The notes: generated from the letters alone by a model not told the origin. Shown: positions 26,201-32,870, counted from the first letter of the stretch. The stretch: 34,783 bases of DNA from Planctomycetota bacterium (GCA_016872595.1 VGZJ01000029.1:1-34783), one strand, 5' to 3'. Program-made: numbers and translations.

Positions 26201-28243
26201 GCCGAACCGCGCGACGCCGGCCTCGTCCTGCAACACCAGCGGGATTTCGGTACTGAGGCCGCCCGGCCCCGTGAGGCCGACGTTCAGCCCGGCGCTGCTC
26301 GCGGGGAAGAACTCTTCGAGCGGGTCGCCGGCGCGAACGGTGTGCCGGTCCGGGTTCGCCACCGAGTACGCGAGGAACTCGTGCCAGAACTGGAGGTAAC
26401 TGGACGACGCCGGCCAGTAGCTCCAATCCTCGTTGAGTGCACTGGTGAAGACGTAGACGCGCCCGCGGTGCTTGCTCCACTCCACGAGGGCCGGGTCCGG
26501 CTTCGCGCCCGGCCGCTTCGGTTCGACCTTCGGGTCGGCTTTGGGGTCGACCTTCGGGTCCGGGGCACTGGCGCGGGCGAAGCTGAGGATGCGCCGGGCG
26601 CGGCCGTCCGCGGGCGCGTCGAGCTTCGTGTAACTGAAGAACGGCACGTTGATGAGGCCGCCGCGGGCGACGTCGGCGCTGAACGGCGCGAGCGGCATCC
26701 GCCGGTACTCTTCCTCCTCCGCGAAGAAGCGGAAGCTGTCGTCCGGGTTGGCGTTCGTGACCGCGTCGCCGACCGCGCCGGGCAGCACGCCGGTGCCGTC
26801 GCGGAACAGCACCTCGTTGTAGCGCGCGCGGCTCGCGGCGGCGTTCGGCCCGAGGACGATCACGACCGTTCCGCCCCGGCGCAGCACCGCTTCGAGCTTG
26901 GCCGCGTGGTCCGCGGTCGGGTTCGCCACGTCGCAGAAGAACACGCAATCGACGCCCGCGAGGTCGCACACGTTGGGGTCGAGGAAGTCGGCGGGCGACA
27001 CCGTGCGCGGGCGGTTCGGGGTCAGCGTCGGCTTCGCGTCCGGCGGGAAGAGCGCGTGGCTGAGGAACATGGCCGCGCGGCGCTTCGGGTCCGGGTCGGC
27101 CTTGCCCTCGACCAAGAGCGCGTGCAGCCCGTCGCGCACCTCGACCGCGAGCGCGCGGGTGTCGTCCGCGGGCAGGTCGTCGCCATCGACCAACTTGGCC
27201 TGAATGACGTGAACGCCACGGTCGCGCAGGGCGTGCGCGCCGGTCAGGTCGAACTTCACGCTCCCGCGCCCGCCGGCCGGGATCGCCTCGACCGACTTCT
27301 GCGCGACCGAGACGAGCGCGTCGGACCCGCCGGACGGCCGCCCCAAGAGCAGATCGACGCGCACGTTCTTGCGCTCGGCGCGGCCGAGGTTCGCCACCGT
27401 GACCGTGACCGAGACGGGCTGGTTCACCAACGGCATCGGCTCGGAGAGCGCGATTTCCGAGACCGCGAGGTTGTCCGGTTCGCCGCGCGCGGTGTCCATG
27501 AGCGCCACGTCGGCGCGTGAGACGATGCGCTGCCACGCCTCCGCGGTGGTGTTCTCCGGCCGCGGGATGGCGTTGGCCCACGACGCGCGCTGGAGGTCGG
27601 TGAAGAACGTGAGCTGCCGCCGCGGGTACGCGCGGGGCGAGCGCGTGAGCACGTCGGCGACGGTGGCGAGGGCCGCGGTGTGGTCGGCCGGGCCGTGCGT
27701 GACCTTCACCTTGCGCAGTTCCGCCACCACCTTTTCGGGGTCCGCGGCCGGGCCGGGCACGACCGGCTCCGCAGTGCCCGTCATGCGGATCAGCGTGTAC
27801 CCGTCGCCGGGGTTGCCGGAGCGGATCATGGTTTCGATCTGCTCGACGGCGCGGTCGAACCGGGTGCGCCCGTCGTCGCCCTTCGCGGTCATGCTCAGCG
27901 ACGCATCGAGGACGATGACGTGGTGCGTCCGCGGCACGTTGGCGACGGTCTCGGTGCTGCCGGGCTTCACCGCCTGCCAAATCTTTTCGGCCCAATCCGT
28001 GGTCGCGATCATGGCGAACAGGAACAAGCCCAGCGCGAGGACGCGGAGCGCGAGCAGGAGCCACTGGTCGATGCGGCGCTTGTGGCGGCGCTCGGCAACG
28101 ATGAGGAACCGGATCGCGGCCCACGGTACGATCTGGTAGCGCTTGCGGAACAGCAAGTGAACGACAAGGGGCAAGCCGACGGCGGCAACGACCGCGCCGC
28201 TGGCGAGGAGCGGACTGAACACGGCGAACAGGGTGTGCATCAT
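23204..28243 (-). CDS. BatA-type membrane protein with two VWA domains and a GATase-like domain
   Basis: 1679 residues. The N-terminus is a BatA domain (helix at about 12-32, then FRKRYQIVPWAAIRFL). VWA domain 1 has MIDAS DASLS at 113-117. A second half follows a cluster of membrane helices (about 760-940); VWA domain 2 has MIDAS DTSAS at 952-956, followed near 1300-1335 by a class I glutamine-amidotransferase-like fold (LADFVKQKGGGLLFLSGEHG) with no catalytic Cys in that strand. One C-terminal membrane helix (about 1655-1675). Family members often occur as two separate genes, so this looks like a fusion. Bat proteins with MoxR ATPases remodel envelope complexes; no moxR is seen here. It heads the four-gene operon. 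Confidence 0.85.
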   Translation of the reverse strand: MMHTLFAVFSPLLASGAVVAAVGLPLVVHLLFRKRYQIVPWAAIRFLIVAERRHKRRIDQWLLLALRVLALGLFLFAMIATTDWAEKIWQAVKPGSTETVANVPRTHHVIVLDASLSMTAKGDDGRTRFDRAVEQIETMIRSGNPGDGYTLIRMTGTAEPVVPGPAADPEKVVAELRKVKVTHGPADHTAALATVADVLTRSPRAYPRRQLTFFTDLQRASWANAIPRPENTTAEAWQRIVSRADVALMDTARGEPDNLAVSEIALSEPMPLVNQPVSVTVTVANLGRAERKNVRVDLLLGRPSGGSDALVSVAQKSVEAIPAGGRGSVKFDLTGAHALRDRGVHVIQAKLVDGDDLPADDTRALAVEVRDGLHALLVEGKADPDPKRRAAMFLSHALFPPDAKPTLTPNRPRTVSPADFLDPNVCDLAGVDCVFFCDVANPTADHAAKLEAVLRRGGTVVIVLGPNAAASRARYNEVLFRDGTGVLPGAVGDAVTNANPDDSFRFFAEEEEYRRMPLAPFSADVARGGLINVPFFSYTKLDAPADGRARRILSFARASAPDPKVDPKADPKVEPKRPGAKPDPALVEWSKHRGRVYVFTSALNEDWSYWPASSSYLQFWHEFLAYSVANPDRHTVRAGDPLEEFFPASSAGLNVGLTGPGGLSTEIPLVLQDEAGVARFGHTALSGLYRMGLNGARDRVFAVNVAEFVPGGANESDLSQLKPEAFKTVGPVQIVGDAADVKPTSASGADVTTQPKPHGPLLARVAVLLAVLILMSELLIAWQFGPARSGAAGGAPAKPAGARRLWRALGTLAALLPLALAALVLFTVVHADRTGNPLGFLPHDTRAAIETAAGVPAAAPGEGTKWRLDTFPAFFRNIVTYRRVVLALALVCVALTVGAYWAERRAAGGFGRLFVPALLRTSVFLLALFVLLGQLRLAFDREGLPEVVILLDTSASMARVDEFKDPAVRAKAEELVGASNLSEANRLKLAQLLLTRKDADWLDKLLREKQVKVHLYAVDAQTRQLTAIDEESQLESGRAAVTGLKPEGESSHLGDGVEAVLKAFRGSPLAAIIMFTDGVTTGGTDLPRAARAASLDGVPLFLVGVGDTWETPDLALTDPQSEDVVGRGDRIAFEARLTAHGDVSAGPVTVFLKEKVPGGKLEDRGQTTVTADPTGNPVPVAIGYTPTEAGEKTFVLVVPGAPGETNLRNNQIERTVLVTDSRKIRVLYVEGYPRYDWRFVKVMLERESDKSIGGKAVEVKVLLLDAAKGWAGTDRSAFGEEFPNRTELFGFDAVILGDVDPKQVPKSGQALRDLADFVKQKGGGLLFLSGEHGTPAAYADTPLADVLPVVPSDAPMVARAPEETPLTEEYQPKLTPAGRIHPLFRFSSNEAESARVWGNLRPLFWYAKGYRRKPLTNVLVTHPTRPAEGGGPNENHPLVIQQFAGAGPVLFFGFDDTWRWRFRSDEEHFDRFWMQAVRVLSRSRARRPELHVLPKTEFRRGERVTVQVRYPIEAPAPAGGAPVRVSVTRAPLAKPDGTPGPGATETATLVLNRTPDAAAVQFEATLPRAPEGEYRFEMIDPEVPGGRPWATARVLPPMSERERTEMNRADLVAAAKISGGEFYTLANATDVFNDLKNLQRVPLNQPCSPVPLWNQPAVYGLLIVLLLGEWLLRKRERLL

Positions 28244-28308
28244 GTGGCAGCGCCGGCGGGCCGGGCCGCGCGGAATCGCGCGAACCAGCGTCGGGGTTCG
28301 GTGTCCTC

Positions 28309-28337
28309 AGTATGACGGCGCGGGCGGGCGGTGGCAA
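28309..28337 (-). promoter_or_regulatory. Candidate sigma-70-like promoter of the BatA operon
   Basis: On the minus strand, -35 TTGCCA (28337-28332) and -10 CATACT (28314-28309) are 17 bp apart, placing the start of transcription near 28302 and giving a leader of about 60 nt before the ATG at 28243. Confidence 0.45.
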
Positions 28338-28354
28338 CGGTTCTGCGGTTGGTA

Positions 28355-28382
28355 TTGACTCCGCCGCGCCCGTCGCTACCAT
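28355..28382 (+). promoter_or_regulatory. Candidate promoter of tRNA-Pro
   Basis: -35 TTGACT (28355-28360), 16-bp spacer, -10 TACCAT (28377-28382). Transcription would start about 12 nt before the tRNA, a usual distance. Confidence 0.6.
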
Positions 28383-28400
28383 ACCGACACAGTAGAATGA

Positions 28401-28475
28401 CGGGCTGTAGCTCAGCTTGGCTAGAGCGCTTGGTTCGGGACCAAGAGGTCGCAGGTTCGAATCCTGTCAGCCCGA
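28401..28475 (+). tRNA. tRNA-Pro (anticodon CGG)
   Basis: Acceptor stem CGGGCTG/CAGCCCG (7 bp) with discriminator A at 28475. The anticodon stem CTTGG/CCAAG encloses the loop TTCGGGA, giving anticodon CGG. The T arm contains GGTTCGAATCC. C1, G72 and A73 are the identity bases of bacterial tRNA-Pro. CCA is not encoded. It stands alone and is followed by its own terminator and an integrase gene, so it is the probable attachment site. Confidence 0.97.
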
Positions 28476-28478
28476 CTC

Positions 28479-28508
28479 ACAAAACCCCTGAGTAATCAGG
28501 GGTTTTGT
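28479..28508 (+). terminator. Hairpin terminator after tRNA-Pro
   Basis: A perfect 13-bp stem (ACAAAACCCCTGA and its complement) with loop GTAA, ending in a T-rich strand (GGGGTTTTGT). It starts 4 nt after the tRNA. Confidence 0.85.
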
Positions 28509-28542
28509 CATTTCTGCCGGCCCCCGTGCCGATCTAGGGTTT

Positions 28543-28557
28543 TGTGTCTCCGACACA
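28543..28557. promoter_or_regulatory. Palindrome upstream of the integrase start
   Basis: TGTGTC-TCC-GACACA, 22 bp before the integrase ATG. It could be an operator or a recombinase arm site; the function is inferred from position only. Confidence 0.3.
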
Positions 28558-28579
28558 CATAATTCTAGGAGTGCGGGCG

Positions 28580-29878
28580 ATGAACGTGCGCGCGATCACC
28601 CACGCGGGGCGGACGCAGTCGCTCAAGGCGTGGGCCGATGAGACCGGAATCCCGTCGTCGACCATCGCGGCGCGGCTGGGCGCGGGGTGGGACGCGGGGC
28701 GCGCGCTGACCGCGCGCCCGAACCGCAAGTTTGGGCGCGGGGGGCGCAAGCCGCTGGGCGCGCCGCGGCCGGTGCCCGCGTTGAAGGTCCACCCCGACGG
28801 GCGGCACTTCTGTCGGTGGCACGAGGCCGGCAAGTACCACTGGCGGTACTTCGACCGGGACGCGGCGCGGGCCGGGGCCGAGTACAAGCGGTTCGCGGCG
28901 GAGTGGGTCGCGGCGGGCGGGCCGCCGGTCGGGGCGCGCGAGACGGTGAGCGTCGCGCGGGTGGTCGCGCTGTGGCTCGCCCACTGCGCGGCGACGTACC
29001 GCAAGCGGGGCCGGGTCACGTCGGAGGTGTACTGCTGCACCGCGGCGACCGGCCCGCTCGTGGACCTGTACGGCGACACCCCGGCGGCGGAGTTCGGCGC
29101 GCCGCGGTTGGCCGCGGTGCGCGAGGCGATGGTGGCGCGGAAGTGGGTGCGCCGGTCGGTGAACGGCCACGTCGGTCGGCTGGTGCGGATGTTCGCGTGG
29201 GCCGCCGCGCTGAAGTACGTACCCGCGCCGGTCCATCAGGAACTGACCTGTCTCGCGCCGCTCGTAGCCGAGCGGCGCGCCGACCTGAGCGAGTCCGAGG
29301 CGGTGCCCCCGGCCCCGGCCGCGGACGTGGAGGCGGTGCTGACCGGCGGCCACCTGCACGAACGGCCGGCGCGCCGCGCCGTCCTCGAAGCGCTCGTGCG
29401 GCTCCAACTGATGACCGGGATGCGCCCCGGCGAGGCGTGCGCCCTGACCGCGGCCGTGATCGACCGCGCGCGCGACCCGTGGCGCGCGGAGCTGAGCGGG
29501 CACAAGGTGGCACACAAGGACATCGCCCGCGTCGTGTTCTTCGGCCCGCGCGCCCGCGCGCTGCTCGCCCCGCTCCTCCCCGCGGCCGGGGCCGGGTTGC
29601 TGTTCATGCTGCCGCCGTACCGGGAGGGCGCGCGGGCCGTGCCCGTGACCACGACCAGTTACCGGAAGTTCGTCGCCCGCGCCTGCGCCGCCGCGGGCGT
29701 GCCGGTGTGGACCCCGAACCAGCTCCGCCACACGCGCGCGACCGAACTCATGGACGCGGTGGAGGACGACGCGGCGGTCGCGGCGGCGCTGGGGAACACG
29801 CCGGAGGTCGCGCGGCAGGTGTACGCCGCGCGCGCCGGCGAGACCGTGGCCCGGCGCATCGCCGAGGCCACCGGCTGA
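28580..29878 (+). CDS. Tyrosine recombinase (phage-type integrase)
   Basis: 432 residues from the ATG at 28580, chosen for GGAG at 28568-28571; an in-frame GTG at 28544 lacks a binding site. The C-terminal catalytic domain has Arg282 (TGMRPGEA), the H-x-x-R pair His384/Arg386 (QLRHTRAT) and the nucleophile Tyr415 (RQVYAAR). The residue normally His or Trp in the LGH motif is Asn here (LGNTPEVARQVYA). The N-terminus (ITHAGRTQSLKAWADETGIP) looks like a small helix-turn-helix arm-binding segment, followed by a core-binding SAM-like domain. It probably integrates the element at the adjacent tRNA-Pro. Confidence 0.92.
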   Translation: MNVRAITHAGRTQSLKAWADETGIPSSTIAARLGAGWDAGRALTARPNRKFGRGGRKPLGAPRPVPALKVHPDGRHFCRWHEAGKYHWRYFDRDAARAGAEYKRFAAEWVAAGGPPVGARETVSVARVVALWLAHCAATYRKRGRVTSEVYCCTAATGPLVDLYGDTPAAEFGAPRLAAVREAMVARKWVRRSVNGHVGRLVRMFAWAAALKYVPAPVHQELTCLAPLVAERRADLSESEAVPPAPAADVEAVLTGGHLHERPARRAVLEALVRLQLMTGMRPGEACALTAAVIDRARDPWRAELSGHKVAHKDIARVVFFGPRARALLAPLLPAAGAGLLFMLPPYREGARAVPVTTTSYRKFVARACAAAGVPVWTPNQLRHTRATELMDAVEDDAAVAAALGNTPEVARQVYAARAGETVARRIAEATG

Positions 29879-29885
29879 CCGCGGC

Positions 29886-30167
29886 TCACCCCGGCTTCTT
29901 CCCCGTGCCCTTGCCCTTCGGCCCCGCCGCGGGCGTCGCGCCCGCTCCGGCGGTTTCGTCCGCGGCGAGCTTCGCGCGCACCTCGGCCCACGCCGTGCGC
30001 TTCCCGCGCGCCCACTCGCGCACGATGCTGTTCACGATCTCCCCCTCGTCCTTCCAGTGCCCCTCCAGCCGCTCCTCGTAGAGGAACACGGCCAAGTCCG
30101 GCACTATCGTCACCGCGCACGGGGCCGGCTGCCCCTCCTTCGTGACCCGCTTCCGTGGCACCGGCAT
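29886..30167 (-). CDS. Small element protein, possible ribbon-helix-helix-like
   Basis: 93 residues with an excellent Shine-Dalgarno (AAGGAGGT at 30179-30172). A strand-helix-helix pattern (CAVTIVPDLAVFLYEERLEG, then DEGEIVNSIVREWARGK) resembles ribbon-helix-helix proteins, but the match is weak. The C-terminus is Lys/Gly/Ala-rich (PKGKGTGKKPG), typical of a nucleic-acid-binding tail. It converges with the integrase, 7 bp between stops, and diverges from the control region at 30234-30298, so a role in regulating the element is possible. I do not recognise a named family. Confidence 0.65.
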   Translation of the reverse strand: MPVPRKRVTKEGQPAPCAVTIVPDLAVFLYEERLEGHWKDEGEIVNSIVREWARGKRTAWAEVRAKLAADETAGAGATPAAGPKGKGTGKKPG

Positions 30168-30233
30168 CGTGACCTCCTTGTTCGTGTGGAACGTGCGGCG
30201 ACATTGTGCGTCACCCGGCCCGCGCGGACAAGG

Positions 30234-30262
30234 TTGACATTCGGCGTCGCGGCGGTTAGTAG
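30234..30262 (+). promoter_or_regulatory. Promoter with perfect -35 box
   Basis: -35 TTGACA (30234-30239), 17-bp spacer, weak -10 TAGTAG (30257-30262). It points into the accessory and replication genes of the element, in the least GC-rich stretch of the right half of the window. Confidence 0.5.
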
Positions 30263-30298
30263 GCTTATCATAAGCTACAAAGACGCATCAAGCGTCTT
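30263..30298. promoter_or_regulatory. Two palindromes just downstream of the -10: candidate operators
   Basis: GCTTAT-C-ATAAGC (30263-30275, perfect) and AAGACGC-ATCAA-GCGTCTT (30280-30298, 7-bp arms). Both lie at or just after the expected transcription start, where a repressor would block the promoter or a leader hairpin would form. Confidence 0.45.
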
Positions 30299-30357
30299 AA
30301 GTCCGGTTGTTAGCCGGGCCGATGGTGTCTCCTGTGGTGAGGCGCGGAGCTGACGAC

Positions 30358-30651
30358 GTGGCGAAGCCCGGTGCGACAACGGTCGTGGTCCGCCCCGGCG
30401 AGCTGGCCGAGGCGCTGGGCCTGCCGCGGGACGACAGGTACGCGATCTCGGCCGCGCCCCTGCGGTTCCCGCAGCCCCGTGAGCACTTCGCGGCGATGGA
30501 CCGCCACTCGACGTTGCCGGGGCTGGCGTCCGTCTGGAACGAACTCGCGGCGTCGATCTACCGTGGGCTGTTCACGAAGGAAGAGGCCGCGGCACTGGTC
30601 AAGCACAAGGACGCGCGCAAAGCGCTCCTCCTCGCCAACCCGAAAGCGTGA
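30358..30651 (+). CDS. Small accessory protein of unknown function
   Basis: 97 residues if started at the GTG at 30358, which has GGAG at 30345-30348; an ATG at 30322 is the alternative but has no binding site. The product (MAKPGATTVVVRPGELAEAL, then GLPRDDRYAISAAPLRFPQP, ending VKHKDARKALLLANPKA) shows a helix-rich C-terminus and no known motif. Its stop is 7 bp before the replication gene start, so it is the first gene of that operon. An excisionase-like or replication accessory role would fit the position but nothing in the sequence proves it. Confidence 0.6.
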   Translation: MAKPGATTVVVRPGELAEALGLPRDDRYAISAAPLRFPQPREHFAAMDRHSTLPGLASVWNELAASIYRGLFTKEEAAALVKHKDARKALLLANPKA

Positions 30652-30658
30652 GGGCACC

Positions 30659-31558
30659 GTGGCACGCCACTTCCGAAAAATCGACCCGCGCATCTGGACC
30701 GACGAGAAGTTCGTGAGGCTCGACGCCGAGGGCAAACTGTTAGCCCTCTGGCTGCTCACGTCCAGCCGGTGTACCCGGTGCGGGATCGTGCTCTGGTCGG
30801 CGGCCCTCGCCGCCGAGGAGACGGGGATCGTGGGACACCCGCCCGACACCACCCCCACGGGGTGTCGGGCGGGTGTCGATGGGGTGTGCGACACGGTGTG
30901 CGACACCATGTCGTGGGTGTTCGACAGGGGCGCCAAGTGCATTTTTCTCACCCACTGGTGGCGTTACAACCCGCCCTCAAACCTGAGCGCGCTGAAGGGT
31001 GCGATGCGTGACCTGCTCGACGTTCCGAGCAACGCTCTAAAGCCCGCACTCATCAAGGCTAAGGACGATTTACCGCAGTACATGCACACGGTGTACGACA
31101 CGGTGTGCGACACGGTGTACGACACGGTGTCGCCTCTGGAGAGGGAGAAGGAGAAGGAGAAGGAGAACTTATTTCCGCCGCGCCCGGCGGCGGAGCGTGG
31201 GGTAAAGAAGCCGGCGAAGAAGTCCGCACCGACCGCCCCGAGGAGCCGCACCGTGAACCCCCTGTTCGACGCCATCGCCGAGGTGACGGGGGCACCGCCG
31301 AAGGCCGCCGGGTCGTTCATCGCGAAGGTCGCCGCGGCGCTGGCCGCGGAGGAACCGCCCTTCACCGCGGCCGAGGTGCGGGAGTTCGGGCGGCGCTTCT
31401 CGGAACTGTGCCCGTGGGCCGCGAAGGACAACCGCACCCGGCCCGAACTCGGGGAACTTCAAAAGCACGTCGGCAAGGTGCGTGCCCAACCGCCGCCGGC
31501 CGCCGCGCCCCGCCCGTTCGTGGAGTTCGACCAGATTCCGCCGCGCCAGACCGAGTGA
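30659..31558 (+). CDS. Phage-type replisome organizer-like protein
   Basis: 299 residues from a GTG at 30659 with GAGG 6 nt upstream; upstream codons in frame are shadow sequence of the previous gene. The N-terminus (ARHFRKIDPRIWTDEKFVRL, then LLALWLLTSS) matches the start of phage replication-initiator/replisome-organizer proteins (RxIxPxxWTDEK). The middle contains DTV repeats (HTVYDTVCDTVYDTVS) encoded by iteron-like DNA, then a Lys/Glu stretch and a Lys/Pro linker. The C-terminus (about 200-285) is a compact helical domain. By analogy it would bind the origin and load a helicase. It is 15 bp upstream of the DnaB-N chimera, which supports a replication role. Confidence 0.65.
   Translation: MARHFRKIDPRIWTDEKFVRLDAEGKLLALWLLTSSRCTRCGIVLWSAALAAEETGIVGHPPDTTPTGCRAGVDGVCDTVCDTMSWVFDRGAKCIFLTHWWRYNPPSNLSALKGAMRDLLDVPSNALKPALIKAKDDLPQYMHTVYDTVCDTVYDTVSPLEREKEKEKENLFPPRPAAERGVKKPAKKSAPTAPRSRTVNPLFDAIAEVTGAPPKAAGSFIAKVAAALAAEEPPFTAAEVREFGRRFSELCPWAAKDNRTRPELGELQKHVGKVRAQPPPAAAPRPFVEFDQIPPRQTE
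30841..30915. repeat. Inverted repeat plus iteron-like units, cluster 1
   Basis: Perfect 10-bp arms GCCCGACACC/GGTGTCGGGC (30841-30850, 30861-30870), followed by CGGGTGTCGATG, a partial unit (30880-30891) and a full CACGGTGTGCGA (30892-30903) running into CACCATGTCGTG. All share a GGTGTnCGACAC core with cluster 2 and lie within the replication gene. Confidence 0.65.
31087..31130. repeat. 12-bp iteron-like tandem repeats, cluster 2 (candidate replication origin)
   Basis: Three full units CACGGTGTACGA (31087-31098), CACGGTGTGCGA (31099-31110) and CACGGTGTACGA (31111-31122), plus a partial CACGGTGT (31123-31130). They are followed at 31139-31172 by a one-sided purine run of GGAGAA repeats ending in CTTATTT, a plausible melting region. 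Confidence 0.7.
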
Positions 31559-31573
31559 CCGGAGCCGAGACCG

Positions 31574-32515
31574 ATGAGCGCCGCCGCCACCCACCCCCTG
31601 CCGCCGCACGACCGCGACGCCGAGCGCGCGGTGCTGGGCGGCGTCCTGCGCGACCCGCCGGTGCTCGCGGACGTGAGCGCCGTCGTGGGGCCGGGGGCGT
31701 TCTACTTCGACGCGCACCAGCGGATTTTCGCGGCGGCGCAGGCGGTCGCGGCGCGGGGGCCGCTCGACCTCGTGACGCTGCACGACGAACTGCGCCGCGC
31801 GAAGCACCTCGCGGACGCGGGCGGCGCGGCGTACCTCTCGGACCTTTGGAATGCGGTGCCGACCGGGGCGCTGGCGGCGCACCACGCGGGCCTCGTCCGC
31901 GACGCGGCCCTGCCCCTCGGGCTGATCCACAACACGAATGAGACCCTAGGCGACGCTTACCTCCCGGCGGCCCCAACCGGCGAGGTGCTGGCCACGGTCG
32001 AGCGCGAGTTGGCCGCGGTGATCGCGTTCGCCCGGAGCGCCGGCCCGATGCGCCGGGACGAGACCGCGGGCGCGGTGTGGCGCGAAGTGTACCCGGTCGT
32101 GTCGGGCGAGCGGTGCGGGCTGGCCGGGAGCCTGACCGGGCGCGCCGAGGCCCACGTTCTGCGGCTGAGCCTGATCTACGCCGTCCTCGACCGCTCCCCG
32201 GTCGTGCGCCAAGAGCACCTGTTGGCGGCGCTGGCCGTATGGGACTACGCGGAGCAGTCGGTGTTGTGCCTGTTCGGGGACTCGACCGGCAACCCGATAG
32301 CCGACGACATCATCGCGCTGCTGCGGAACGCGCCGAGCGGGATGACCCGCACCGAGATCCGCGACATGGTGGGCAAGAACGTGTCGTCCGAGCGGGTCGC
32401 CCAAGCCCTCGGCGTGCTCGTCGAGTTGAACCGCGCCCGGTTCGAGCGCCGGGACACCGGGGGCCGACCGGCCGAACTGTGGTTCCTGACCGCGCCGGCG
32501 GGAGGTGCGCCGTGA
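31574..32515 (+). CDS. Chimeric protein: DnaB N-terminal domain joined to DUF3987 C-terminal region, no ATPase core
   Basis: 313 residues. Residues 1 to about 145 match the DnaB helicase N-terminal domain and linker (PPHDRDAERAVLGGVLRDPP, YFDAHQRIF, DLVTLHDELRR, then LIHNTNETLGDAY). From about 155 on the sequence matches the end of DUF3987-type primase/helicase proteins (AGPMRRDETAGAVWREVYP, GLAGSLTGRAEAHVLRLSLI, then NAPSGMTRTEIRDMVGKN winged-helix). No Walker A or B motif lies between them, so it cannot be a helicase by itself. Likely the result of a deletion or fusion near 32015-32045. It may still bind primase or the organizer protein. Its TGA overlaps the next GTG start. Confidence 0.75.
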   Translation: MSAAATHPLPPHDRDAERAVLGGVLRDPPVLADVSAVVGPGAFYFDAHQRIFAAAQAVAARGPLDLVTLHDELRRAKHLADAGGAAYLSDLWNAVPTGALAAHHAGLVRDAALPLGLIHNTNETLGDAYLPAAPTGEVLATVERELAAVIAFARSAGPMRRDETAGAVWREVYPVVSGERCGLAGSLTGRAEAHVLRLSLIYAVLDRSPVVRQEHLLAALAVWDYAEQSVLCLFGDSTGNPIADDIIALLRNAPSGMTRTEIRDMVGKNVSSERVAQALGVLVELNRARFERRDTGGRPAELWFLTAPAGGAP

Positions 32516-32870
32516 CCCTCATGGACCTCGCCCGCCGTGCCGCGGCACAAGCGCGCGCCGCGGGCGCGTGTGGCGAAAAGGGAGATAAGGGAGAAAAGCC
32601 CTGTGCCCCACACCCTTATCCCCCTTTTCCCCCGCCGGCACGGGCGCGGAACCGGCGACCCTCATCGGCCGCGAACCGTGTGACGCGCGGGTCGCGTCGA
32701 ACGTGATGGCGGACGCGGATGCACTCGTCGAGCGGTCTGGGGTGGACGGGCGCGCCCCGACAATCCGTGATGCCGCCGCGGTGGTGTTCAGCGCGTACCT
32801 GACGCGCGACATGGAGACGCTCCGGTACGCGCTCGCGGAGTTCGCGCTCGTCGTGCGGCAGCTCGCGTGA
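32512..32870 (+). pseudogene. Small accessory gene split by a frameshift
   Basis: The first frame from GTG 32512 (MDLARRAAAQARAAGACGEK, then GDKGEK) runs to a TGA at 32704-32706 but becomes nonsense after about 32595. The neighbouring frame, open from 32589, reads PLSPFSPAGTGAEPATLIGR, then EPCDARVASNVMADADALVE and ends VVRQLA at the TGA at 32868-32870. Together they read as one protein of about 118 residues with one base lost between about 32590 and 32640, inside an inverted repeat. The alternative is two overlapping small genes (32512-32706 and 32706-32870, TGATG overlap). Function unknown. Confidence 0.5.
32575..32629. repeat. Inverted repeat inside the small accessory gene
   Basis: 17-bp arms GAAAAGGGAGATAAGGG (32575-32591) and CCCTTATCCCCCTTTTC (32613-32629), one mismatch, 21-bp spacer. 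Read in the coding frames it gives EKGDKGEK and PLSPFSP. Confidence 0.75.

Noticed and set aside
25442-27520. Long plus-strand frame opposite the BatA/VWA gene
   Set aside because: Antisense shadow; the minus strand carries clear MIDAS motifs and membrane helices, this frame only Arg/Val/Glu-rich low complexity.
30841-31130. CRISPR array
   Set aside because: Units are 12 bp, contiguous, without unique spacers, and lie inside a coding frame.
31574-32515. Replicative DnaB helicase
   Set aside because: No Walker A/B motifs or RecA core, and 313 residues is too short; only the N-terminal domain matches.
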